Source of the DNA: Planctomycetaceae bacterium
GTDB lineage: Bacteria > Planctomycetota > Planctomycetia > Pirellulales > Thermoguttaceae
Assembly (NCBI GenBank): GCA_031254675.1
Contig: JAIRTV010000094.1
Coordinates: 1 to 5,945 of the forward strand
DNA length: 5,945 nucleotides
Direction of reading: 5' to 3'
Positions within the stretch are counted from its first letter, which is position 1. Every line of letters begins with the position of its first letter. Under the pieces are notes generated by a model that did no database searches, was not told the origin of the DNA, and was given only the letters and a program-made list of their open reading frames with translations. Shown one piece after another: positions 1 to 5,364 of this stretch. Made by a program: the position numbers and the translations under genes.

Positions 1-1418
1 TCACGAATAAACGAAAGTGCAGAATATAATTTAAAATCCTTATTATTAGATGTATCTATCTCAAAAACTTTTTTTAAAAATTCCTGACATTTTTCTTTTG
101 GAAAGTCAATATCTTGGTGGTATTCGTTTTTTGCTAGAGATTCCCACGCATAATCGAACGCAATTTTCAAAGGATATTCGTTCAAGTCAAAATTTGTTTT
201 GTTTGGTAATTCTTTGTAATCTTTTGCTGGACTCTGTGGTTGTCCAACTGCACGAAGTAATTCTTTGAGTATTTTTTTGTCCTTTTTTTCTTTTCGCGAC
301 AAATATTCTATAAGTACAAGTTGTACTCCAGCTGGAATGGTTTTGTATTTAAACAACTGTACTCTTTCTATCAACGTCAAAGAAGATTTATCTTTGCTTT
401 GTACTTTATCCTTCTTATTTTTGCTTTGTATTTTATCCTTTTTATCTTTGATAGTTTTAAGAAAATTATTGAGTTCCTCACCACTTTCGTATTTATTTAC
501 CAATTGAGATAATCCCAACTTATCAATTAATTTCTTTATCTCATCATCGACTCTATTTGGTTTCTGTAACGCTGTATATTTATTCAACGTTACTCGACCA
601 TACGGAATATATCCACCGTTACTTGCAAAATAATTCCTTAGTTCCTCTATTTGTGCAGATAATTCGTTTCTGAAATTGACATTATCTACAAATTCTTGCA
701 ATTGTTTGTCGGATTTATTGTTTGTGATTTTTGCGATATCAGAAAAACAAATAGAGCCATTACAAAGGGGTTCAAGCGTATCATTAATGAGACTTGTAAG
801 AGAAAAAAACAATTTACGTAATTCTACTATGTTTAAATTTTTATCGTTTCTATTTTGCTGTTCAGCTTCTTCAAACTGTTTTAATACGAAATCAACTTCA
901 CAAAATTTCCGTTTTGCTTTTTGGATATTTTCTTTCCAATAATCAATTATGTAATCTCTACGTTTTTTATCATCATATTTGCTATTTAAACTTGCTAATT
1001 TGATAATTTGCGATTGTGGTTTTTTGACGGTCACGGAACTATTTTTATTATTTTCTCTCCAAAATCCATTAAATCTTGTCTTACGTGTTAACTTTCTATA
1101 AAAATCTTTGAGAACGGCTATTTGATCATATCTGTTATAAAAATCACTCCAATCATTAAGATATTTGTACATGTCGTTAAGACATCTACGAATTTTACTC
1201 AATGGTAAGTCTGTAGAGATTTCTTGGTTGCCATTCGTTTTCTTCGCTTCTTGAACAATTTTTTGTTCCGAACATTTCACTAAGTCATACAATTCAGAAT
1301 GACTTTTATAAGGAGTTTCCTTTGAATCGCTTTTTTTTATTTTTTCTGGTAATGTTAAGCCAAAACGCAGGGTTTTTACCATCTGATACAAATTTTCAAG
1401 TGTAGCTGAATTGTTCAT
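1..1418 (-). CDS. cas12a2: Cas12a2-type CRISPR effector nuclease, N-terminal part (cut by the left edge)
   Basis: Cas12a2 is a single-protein type V effector. Guided by a crRNA, it recognises target RNA and then degrades RNA and DNA without specificity, causing abortive defence. Reading the minus strand from ATG at 1418 gives 472 uninterrupted codons up to the window edge; an in-frame TGA lies 12 nt upstream, so this start is secure, although no Shine-Dalgarno is visible. The N-terminus has the Cas12a/Cas12a2 signature LYQMVKTLRFGLTL (residues 10-23). Other blocks I recognise from remembered Sulfuricurvum Cas12a2 are YDQIAVLKDFYRKLTRKTRF (97-116), PLCNGSICF (217-225), ASNGGYIPYGRVTLNKYT (265-282), LFKYKTIP (355-362) and YPLKIAFDYAWESLA (415-429), all in the same order. 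The TLRFG motif, in place of Cas12a's TLRFE, favours Cas12a2 over Cas12a. The visible part should be the first wedge strand and the REC lobe; RuvC and the zinc ribbon lie outside. Sampled GC is about 26%, far below the neighbours. A lysine-rich tandem insertion occupies about residues 322-345. Confidence 0.88.
   Translation of the reverse strand, partial: MNNSATLENLYQMVKTLRFGLTLPEKIKKSDSKETPYKSHSELYDLVKCSEQKIVQEAKKTNGNQEISTDLPLSKIRRCLNDMYKYLNDWSDFYNRYDQIAVLKDFYRKLTRKTRFNGFWRENNKNSSVTVKKPQSQIIKLASLNSKYDDKKRRDYIIDYWKENIQKAKRKFCEVDFVLKQFEEAEQQNRNDKNLNIVELRKLFFSLTSLINDTLEPLCNGSICFSDIAKITNNKSDKQLQEFVDNVNFRNELSAQIEELRNYFASNGGYIPYGRVTLNKYTALQKPNRVDDEIKKLIDKLGLSQLVNKYESGEELNNFLKTIKDKKDKIQSKNKKDKVQSKDKSSLTLIERVQLFKYKTIPAGVQLVLIEYLSRKEKKDKKILKELLRAVGQPQSPAKDYKELPNKTNFDLNEYPLKIAFDYAWESLAKNEYHQDIDFPKEKCQEFLKKVFEIDTSNNKDFKLYSALSFIR
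387..450 (-). repeat. 27-bp tandem duplication inside cas12a2 (lysine-rich linker)
   Basis: Two adjacent 27-bp units (387-413 and 414-440) differ at only a few positions, and a third partial copy follows (441-450). They encode KDKIQSKNK and KDKVQSKDK, a charged, probably flexible insertion in the REC region. As I remember Sulfuricurvum Cas12a2, it is shorter here and lacks this block. The length is a multiple of three, so the frame stays open. Confidence 0.8.
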
Positions 1419-1528
1419 GATAATTATTCATTTGAATAGAGGTTGAGGATTGTTGGAACTACAGAATCTATCGGTAGTACATCCAAAAATCTTGAAGCAA
1501 AAATTATTTTTTAAAAATTATTTTTGTG

Positions 1529-1617
1529 GTGTTTGTTCTATGTGACCATATTGTGGATTACAAACACACAACGCTGTACACCAGTTACGAATACTTGGTG
1601 CACACGTAAATAGTGAT
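1529..1617 (-). other. Hairpin-rich leader between the CRISPR repeat and cas12a2
   Basis: Downstream of the repeat on the minus strand two further stems can form. One pairs 1596-1604 with 1575-1583 (9 bp; TGTGCACCA with TGGTGTACA). It is complete as minus-strand RNA through a G-U pair, while the plus-strand version would have an A-C mismatch. The other pairs 1560-1567 with 1529-1536 (8 bp, perfect). A smaller 5-bp stem inside the guide-like stretch pairs 1629-1633 with 1613-1617. None is directly followed by a T run, so I do not call a terminator. The rest of 1419-1528 is AT-rich with no clear gene and only weak promoter-like matches. Confidence 0.45.
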
Positions 1618-1654
1618 AAATAGCGTCAATCACCAATCTACAATAGTAGAAATT
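1612..1654 (-). ncRNA. Putative solitary crRNA with its own promoter
   Basis: Transcription from the promoter inside the repeat would begin at A1654 and yield the 19-nt handle AATTTCTACTATTGTAGAT. This equals the processed 5' handle of Cas12a-family crRNAs, so no repeat cleavage would be needed. It is followed by a guide-like stretch starting TGGTGATTGACGC. The 3' end is not defined; I drew it at about 24 nt of guide, as is usual for this family. One warning: guide positions 3-7 (GTGAT) can pair with positions 19-23 (ATCAC), which could block the seed. No second repeat closes a spacer, so this may be a regulatory guide, a 5'-UTR element or an array remnant rather than a defence spacer. Confidence 0.35.
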
Positions 1655-1671
1655 ATGAAAATTATAACAAC
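1636..1671 (-). CRISPR. Single Cas12a-type CRISPR repeat (36 nt)
   Basis: On the minus strand these 36 nt begin with GTTGTTATAATTTTC and end with TAATTTCTACTATTGTAGAT, the conserved 3' end of type V-A repeats. The hairpin TCTAC-TATT-GTAGA (1650-1637) is perfect. The length, GTT start and GTAGAT end all match the family. Only one copy is present: I found no second repeat on either side within the window, so this is a solitary repeat and not an array. It points the same way as the cas12a2 gene and ends 217 bp before its start codon. Confidence 0.9.
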
Positions 1672-1688
1672 GAATTGAATCAATACAA
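1661..1688 (-). promoter_or_regulatory. Extended -10 promoter embedded in the CRISPR repeat
   Basis: On the minus strand a perfect -10 box TATAAT (1666-1661) is preceded by the extended element TG at 1669-1668, giving TGTTATAAT. A -35-like TTGTAT lies at 1688-1683 with 16-nt spacing. The -10 and the TG both lie inside the repeat, while the -35 lies in the leader. Counting from the -10 puts +1 at A1654, the first base of the mature crRNA handle. Repeat-embedded extended -10 promoters that make processing-independent crRNAs are known from Neisseria type II-C arrays; finding one in a type V repeat is inference from sequence alone. Confidence 0.6.
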
Positions 1689-1807
1689 TAACGCTATGAA
1701 ATATTTTTATGTTACGGTCACGCGAATATTTTTGCGTTAGATTTATGGAGGTGCTTTCTTGAAGCTGAAATTTTGCAACATTTATTGGCGGGCAATTGTT
1801 ATGGCGG

Positions 1808-1835
1808 TTGAATGAAATTGACAAGATGTTATACT
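1808..1835 (+). promoter_or_regulatory. Promoter of the J-domain gene
   Basis: TTGAAT (1808-1813) and TATACT (1830-1835) are separated by 16 nt, which predicts transcription from about 1842 and a 5' UTR of about 52 nt before the ATG at 1894. The same -10 hexamer TATACT recurs before the DUF6677 gene and at rRNA promoter P1. The nearby TTGACA at 1818-1823 is too close to the -10 to act as its -35 box. Confidence 0.55.
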
Positions 1836-1893
1836 TTTTCCTGATTTTGGTAATATTGTTTGATGAATTATTTTTTTTCTAATTGAGCCTAAA

Positions 1894-2883
1894 ATGAGCA
1901 ACGACTATTATAAAACGTTGGAGATTCCGAAAACCGCAACTCAGGAAGAAATTCAGAAAGCTTATCGAAAGTTGGCGCGGAAACATCATCCTGATATGAA
2001 TCAGAACGATCCGAAAGGGGCAAAAGAAAAATTCCAAAAAATTCAAGAAGCGTTTGATATTCTTGGCAACCCCGACAAGCGTAAGATTTATGATCAATTT
2101 GGTGTGTCGCCGGATCAGATGGGTTCTGGTGGTGGTCAGGGTCCGTTCCAATGGTCTTTTGGCGGCAACACTCCAGGTAGTGGGGCGTTTCGTAGTAACA
2201 CCAACAGCAGTCATTTTAGTTTTGACAATTTGGATGATTTGATCAAAATGTTTAGTGGTGGCGGTAGTGGTAACGGTTTTGGCAATAACCAGGCGGCAGA
2301 CGAATTTTTCCATGCCGGTTCTGGTCGTCGAGCTGTGCGGGGTTCTGACTTGGAACATCCTCTTACGATTTCGTTTGCTTTGGCAATTGAAGGCGGCAAG
2401 ATCGATATGAAAATCCGGCGTCCCAACGGCAAGAGCGAAAATATTACGGTAACTATTCCGGCGGGAATTAGCGAAGGGAAAAAGATTCGGCTCAATGGGC
2501 TTGGCAATTCCGGTCAAAACGGCGGGAAAGCCGGCAATCTTTTGATTACGGTTCATGTGGAAGAGCATCCCCTTTTCAAACGTAAGGATCAACATCTTTA
2601 CGTTAAAATTCCTGTTACGCTCAAGGAAGCGGTTTTTGGTGCGAAAATTGATATTCCCACCCCGAAAGGCAACGTCACTCTAACAATTCCGACAGGCTCA
2701 AGCAGCGATACGAAATTGCGAGTTCGTGGTTGTGGTGTTGTTTCGAAAGAAGGGATAGGCGATCTTTTTGCGGAACTTTTGGTTATTTTGCCTAAGAAAT
2801 GGACATTGGCGGAAAAAGAGATGTTGCAAAAGATCACTTCCGAACCAACCGAACCGGTTCGGAAAGAATTACGATGGAAATAA
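1894..2883 (+). CDS. J-domain co-chaperone, DnaJ/CbpA type without zinc finger
   Basis: The 329-residue protein should stimulate the ATPase of an Hsp70 (DnaK) and hand it unfolded clients in the cytoplasm. The J domain spans residues 4-69 with the diagnostic HPD at 32-34 and the closing YDQFG at 66-70. A Gly/Phe-rich linker follows (about 77-132). The C-terminal substrate-binding domains occupy about 150-300, with the family-typical stretches IPAGISEGKKIRLNGLG and GDLFAELLVILP. The CxxCxGxG zinc-binding repeats of class A DnaJ are absent, so it is a class B (CbpA-like) protein and not the main DnaJ. No Shine-Dalgarno precedes the ATG. It is transcribed divergently from cas12a2, 475 bp apart; nothing suggests it belongs to the CRISPR system. 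Sampled GC is about 47%, in clear contrast to cas12a2. Confidence 0.93.
   Translation: MSNDYYKTLEIPKTATQEEIQKAYRKLARKHHPDMNQNDPKGAKEKFQKIQEAFDILGNPDKRKIYDQFGVSPDQMGSGGGQGPFQWSFGGNTPGSGAFRSNTNSSHFSFDNLDDLIKMFSGGGSGNGFGNNQAADEFFHAGSGRRAVRGSDLEHPLTISFALAIEGGKIDMKIRRPNGKSENITVTIPAGISEGKKIRLNGLGNSGQNGGKAGNLLITVHVEEHPLFKRKDQHLYVKIPVTLKEAVFGAKIDIPTPKGNVTLTIPTGSSSDTKLRVRGCGVVSKEGIGDLFAELLVILPKKWTLAEKEMLQKITSEPTEPVRKELRWK
2838..2864 (+). repeat. Inverted repeat at the 3' end of the J-domain gene
   Basis: TTCCGAACC (2838-2846) and GGTTCGGAA (2856-2864) form a perfect 9-bp stem with a 9-nt loop. Inside it CCGAACCGGTTCGG (2849-2862) is itself a 14-bp palindrome, so two alternative folds compete. It lies within the last codons of the CDS and is not followed by a T run. 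It could shape the mRNA end or bind a dimeric protein, but it is not a canonical terminator. Confidence 0.4.
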
Positions 2884-2954
2884 TCGGGAACGCTGTGCGA
2901 TTATTTTGTTTGTTGTTTTTTGCGGGGGTAGTTTCGGAGCGAATTGGTTTGGTA

Positions 2955-2960
2955 TATACT
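2955..2960 (+). promoter_or_regulatory. -10 box upstream of the DUF6677-like gene
   Basis: TATACT stands 49 nt before the ATG at 3010. No good -35 hexamer lies at the right distance. The stretch from the -10 box through ACACTTGA (2955-2973) nearly repeats that at rRNA promoter P1 (5117-5136), which supports a real promoter here and a separate transcript from the upstream gene. Confidence 0.45.
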
Positions 2961-3009
2961 TTGGCACACTTGACTACCCCAGTTGTTTCTTTTTCTTTTT
3001 GCAAAATCC

Positions 3010-3624
3010 ATGACCGAATCGCCAATCACGCCGTCTAATATTCTGTTGGCTTCAACCCCGACAGGATCTGGTTTTCCCTCTGAATATGAGCAAGTTAAAG
3101 CAATTGATTTGAAGAATCCTTTTATTGCGGGTATTTTGACGTGGTTTATGCCGGGTCTTGGTCATTATTATCAAGGTCGGATGACTAAGGCGATTTTATT
3201 TTTTTTCTGTGTTGTTCCTACGTTTTGGGTTGGTTGTGTTTTGGGGAGTGGAGTTGACACGGGGTTTGCTCGCAATGTCTATTACTCATGGCGTTTTCAA
3301 GATAAGCGTCTTTTTTTTATTCCTCAAGTTTGTCTTGGTATGGCGGCAATTCCGGCTGGATGGCAGGCGATTCGTGTTAATAGTGGTCGTCCGCCTTTGT
3401 TTGGACGTTTCATGGCTCCCCCGCAACTCGAAAAAGGTGACCCAACCGGCGTCCCACCAACCTTGCAGGAAATTGTGGAAAAGCGACATTTCTTTTTTGA
3501 ATTGGGAACCTATATCACGGTTATTGCCGGACTGATGAATCTTCTTGTGTTGTTCGATGCGATTGATGGTCCTCTTGTTTACCGACCGGAAAAAAAAGAG
3601 GAAGAAGAAAAGAACACAAAATAG
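3010..3624 (+). CDS. DUF6677-like planctomycete membrane protein
   Basis: The 204-residue protein has a polar N-terminus of about 35 residues and then about four hydrophobic segments (about 36-52, 60-79, 101-120 and 161-183). The motif PGLGHYYQGR (48-57) is of the TM2-like type, in which a short PGLGHxYxG turn joins two membrane helices. Family memory places it with DUF6677, found in Planctomycetota; no biochemical role is known to me. The C-terminus is highly charged (KKEEEEKNTK). I chose ATG 3010 because the alternative TTG at 2983 would add nine mostly hydrophobic residues (LFLFLFAKS) from a pyrimidine tract without a ribosome binding site. The gene follows the J-domain gene by 126 bp on the same strand, and an insertion sequence begins 7 bp after its stop. 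Confidence 0.8.
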   Translation: MTESPITPSNILLASTPTGSGFPSEYEQVKAIDLKNPFIAGILTWFMPGLGHYYQGRMTKAILFFFCVVPTFWVGCVLGSGVDTGFARNVYYSWRFQDKRLFFIPQVCLGMAAIPAGWQAIRVNSGRPPLFGRFMAPPQLEKGDPTGVPPTLQEIVEKRHFFFELGTYITVIAGLMNLLVLFDAIDGPLVYRPEKKEEEEKNTK

Positions 3625-3629
3625 AGAAT

Positions 3630-3660
3630 TAGGACTTGTTGATAAATAACTTGATTATTT
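3630..3660 (+). repeat. Left terminal inverted repeat of the IS
   Basis: The 31 nt beginning TAGGACTTGTTGATAAATAA match the inverted right end at 27 of 31 positions without gaps. The transposase stop codon (3657-3655) lies inside this repeat, so the gene uses nearly the whole element. Confidence 0.88.
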
Positions 3661-4851
3661 GTTTGAAGATATAATATAGTTCCAGTCAGGGCATGTCGTT
3701 TCCCTTTTTATATTTATTTTCTCCAGGTCGTCATCGCTGACCTTGATCCCGATTTCGTATGTGTTTTCATCCTTGACGCATATCACTTTGAGACCAGCTG
3801 TTGTCGTCGTGCTTCCAATCAGGGCTATTATGGTCTCAATGCTGATCAGAGGCAGTCCCTTCCAATGGCTGCTGATATAGCAAAACAACCGGTGTTCTAT
3901 TTTGTTCCATTTGCTTGTGCCAGGCGGGAAATGCGAGACGTGGACTTCCAGATTGCTCTGGTTCGCAAATTCCTGTAGCTGGAGTTTGAACAATTTATTT
4001 CTTGCGCTGTTGCTGCCCCCACCATCGCAATTGACGTAAAGCTTCGACGCATGGGGATAGGTGTTCTTGCCTACGCTTAGCCACCATCGGGATAGGCTTT
4101 CTACCGCGAATTCGGAAGTGTCTTTTGAAACACCCAAATTGACGAACCCTTCATTCCTGTTGATGTCGTCTATGCCGTAGGGGGTCACTTTGCCCAGTTC
4201 TTTCAGCGGAAAATCATGATCCAATACTTTTGTGGGGTTCTTCTTTTCACGATACGTCCTACCGTTGTTTTTGAAATTGCCCACAAGCTCTTTCTTTTTC
4301 GCGTCAATTGAGATCACCGGCTCGCCGGAATCCAAAAACTGCTTCACTTTGCCGTTAATATATTCAAACTGGACGTTCCTGTCTGGATGCTCCTCTCCCA
4401 CCTGAAGCATTTTCTGGTTAAGTTGCAGGCTGTATCCTAATTTCTCCAGAATGGCAGCAACCACATTGTGTCCTAGTTCATATCCTCTTTCATTGAGCTC
4501 CCGCTTTATTGTTCTTGTGCTTTTTGTCGTGTAGACCAATGGATTCTCCGGGTTTCCAAAGGTGGAACCGCTGACAATTCTTTCGAGTTCCATCACGATG
4601 ACCGGATACTTCGCCTGAACGCTTTTCCTGCCACCGCCCGCCTTTCGGACTCTCGCCGGGCTTTCATCAGGCATACTGTTCTCTTTCATTCCCGCCACGA
4701 TGGTATTCCTGGACTTGCCGCTTAGGTTCGAGACTATCGCTATGCCTCCGAAACCCAAGGCTTCCGCTTCGCTACCCAAATAGCGGCGAAGTTGCTTTTC
4801 GTTCAATAAAGGCATCATTTGATTGATCTTTTTCCTCAATTCTTCATGCAT
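3655..4851 (-). CDS. ISAzo13-family DDE transposase
   Basis: The 398-residue protein catalyses cut-and-transfer of the surrounding IS. It matches the 'Rhodopirellula transposase' DDE family: a predicted helix-turn-helix N-terminus (about 17-57), the linker GGGRKS (73-78), then the RNase H-like core. Likely catalytic acids are D183 in SIDAKKKE, D276 in NCDGGGSN and E319 in KWNKIEHRLF; the adjacent HFPPGTSKWNKIEH block is highly typical. I chose ATG 4851 over the upstream GTG 4869 because a perfect AGGAGG (4866-4861) stands 9 nt before this ATG and would lie inside the longer frame. The host genes here have no such Shine-Dalgarno, so translation signals differ between element and host. No frameshift or truncation is seen. 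Confidence 0.93.
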   Translation of the reverse strand: MHEELRKKINQMMPLLNEKQLRRYLGSEAEALGFGGIAIVSNLSGKSRNTIVAGMKENSMPDESPARVRKAGGGRKSVQAKYPVIVMELERIVSGSTFGNPENPLVYTTKSTRTIKRELNERGYELGHNVVAAILEKLGYSLQLNQKMLQVGEEHPDRNVQFEYINGKVKQFLDSGEPVISIDAKKKELVGNFKNNGRTYREKKNPTKVLDHDFPLKELGKVTPYGIDDINRNEGFVNLGVSKDTSEFAVESLSRWWLSVGKNTYPHASKLYVNCDGGGSNSARNKLFKLQLQEFANQSNLEVHVSHFPPGTSKWNKIEHRLFCYISSHWKGLPLISIETIIALIGSTTTTAGLKVICVKDENTYEIGIKVSDDDLEKINIKRETTCPDWNYIISSNK

Positions 4852-4878
4852 AAGAAAACGCCTCCTCACGTCTCCCTT

Positions 4879-4907
4879 AGCATATACTATGACGCCTAAA
4901 TAGTCAA
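4879..4907 (-). promoter_or_regulatory. Transposase promoter reaching into the IS end
   Basis: TTGACT (4907-4902) lies inside the right inverted repeat, and TATGCT (4884-4879) follows after 17 nt. Placing the -35 in the repeat would let bound transposase repress its own synthesis, a common IS arrangement. Confidence 0.45.
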
Positions 4908-4928
4908 GTTATTTGTCAACAGCTCCTA
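4898..4928 (-). repeat. Right terminal inverted repeat of the IS
   Basis: Read on the minus strand it begins TAGGAGCTGTTGACAAATAA. Besides being the transposase binding end, it supplies TTGACA and TTGACT hexamers that can serve as the -35 region for transposase transcription. Confidence 0.88.
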
Positions 4929-5084
4929 AGCGAAAAAGAAACGAAACCATTCGACAAACATTGTGCCAAAAAACAGAACTCTCCACTAAATGAAAATCAA
5001 TAAAAATCAAACAGAATCCAACACAAAACAACTTAGATAATGAATACATAATCATCGTTCCAGAAATTTTTTCAAAAAAATTCT

Positions 5085-5122
5085 TTGACCCCGCTTGACC
5101 AATTAAAAAGCCTCGCTATACT
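5085..5122 (+). promoter_or_regulatory. rRNA operon promoter P1
   Basis: TTGACC (5095-5100) and TATACT (5117-5122) are 16 nt apart; a second TTGACC sits at 5085-5090. The upstream A- and T-tracts (about 5065-5083) resemble an UP element. The start would be near 5129, about 455 nt before the 16S 5' end. From the IS end (4929) to this point the sequence is AT-rich with no gene. Confidence 0.65.
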
Positions 5123-5207
5123 TTTGGGACACTTGAGGTGAGTTGGAACGAAAATTTGTAAATCGTTCAGGTTAATAAAAATTAAATCGAAAGAAACTAA
5201 ATTTTTT

Positions 5208-5247
5208 TTTGACCCCCTGTTGACAGAAAATGAAGTTCGACTAAAAT
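5208..5247 (+). promoter_or_regulatory. rRNA operon promoter P2
   Basis: A consensus TTGACA (5220-5225) and TAAAAT (5242-5247) are 16 nt apart. The block TTTGACCCCCTGTTGACA (5208-5225) closely repeats the P1 block TTTGACCCCGCTTGACC (5084-5100), so the two promoters form a tandem pair 125 bp apart, as is common for rRNA operons. Confidence 0.65.
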
Positions 5248-5335
5248 CTCGTGCGTGTGATGTTGATGAGGAAAGAACTTAAAGAAATAGACAACGAATA
5301 GTCAGTAAATCTTTGAGTAACTCTTATCGATAATT

Positions 5336-5348
5336 TGATCTTTGACAA
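5336..5348 (+). promoter_or_regulatory. boxA-like antitermination site in the rRNA leader
   Basis: TGATCTTTGACAA resembles the boxA element bound by NusB/NusE in rRNA leaders. A hairpin follows at once (ACGGCA 5365-5370 with TGCCGT 5380-5385). Its position between P2 and 16S fits the role. Confidence 0.5.
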
Positions 5349-5364
5349 TTTGGTAGTGATGAAA

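Larger units (their letters stand above)
3632..4926 (-). mobile_element. ISAzo13-family insertion sequence, complete
   Basis: The element is about 1.3 kb, holds one transposase gene and is bounded by imperfect terminal inverted repeats. A TA dinucleotide abuts both ends (3630-3631 and 4927-4928) and may be a 2-bp target duplication, but because TA is palindromic it could equally be part of the inverted repeats. The transposase is intact, so the copy may still be active. It lies between the DUF6677 gene and the rRNA promoters and probably displaced the DUF6677 terminator. Confidence 0.85.

Noticed and set aside
50..942. Several short plus-strand open frames
   Set aside because: They are antisense shadows of the cas12a2 gene, rich in Leu/Phe/Ser as expected from complementing a Lys-rich AT-rich gene.
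1741..1780. Possible second, degenerate CRISPR repeat
   Set aside because: Only a short stretch resembles the 5' third of the repeat; the hairpin and GTAGAT end are missing and the spacing would be too long.
1630..1824. 64-residue minus-strand open frame
   Set aside because: Its last codons translate the CRISPR repeat and its promoter, and it has no recognisable protein features; the repeat explains the sequence better.
1879..2595. 238-residue minus-strand open frame
   Set aside because: It lies opposite the J-domain gene, whose protein matches its family throughout. The antisense product is low-complexity (Thr/Arg runs) and unlike known proteins.
2838..2864. Intrinsic terminator of the J-domain gene
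   Set aside because: The stem is strong but lies inside the CDS and no T run follows it.
2983..3009. Upstream TTG start for the DUF6677-like gene
   Set aside because: It would translate a pyrimidine tract just 23 nt after the -10 box with no ribosome binding site; ATG 3010 is more plausible.
4852..4869. GTG start for the transposase
   Set aside because: The perfect AGGAGG at 4866-4861 would lie within this extension and is ideally spaced for ATG 4851.
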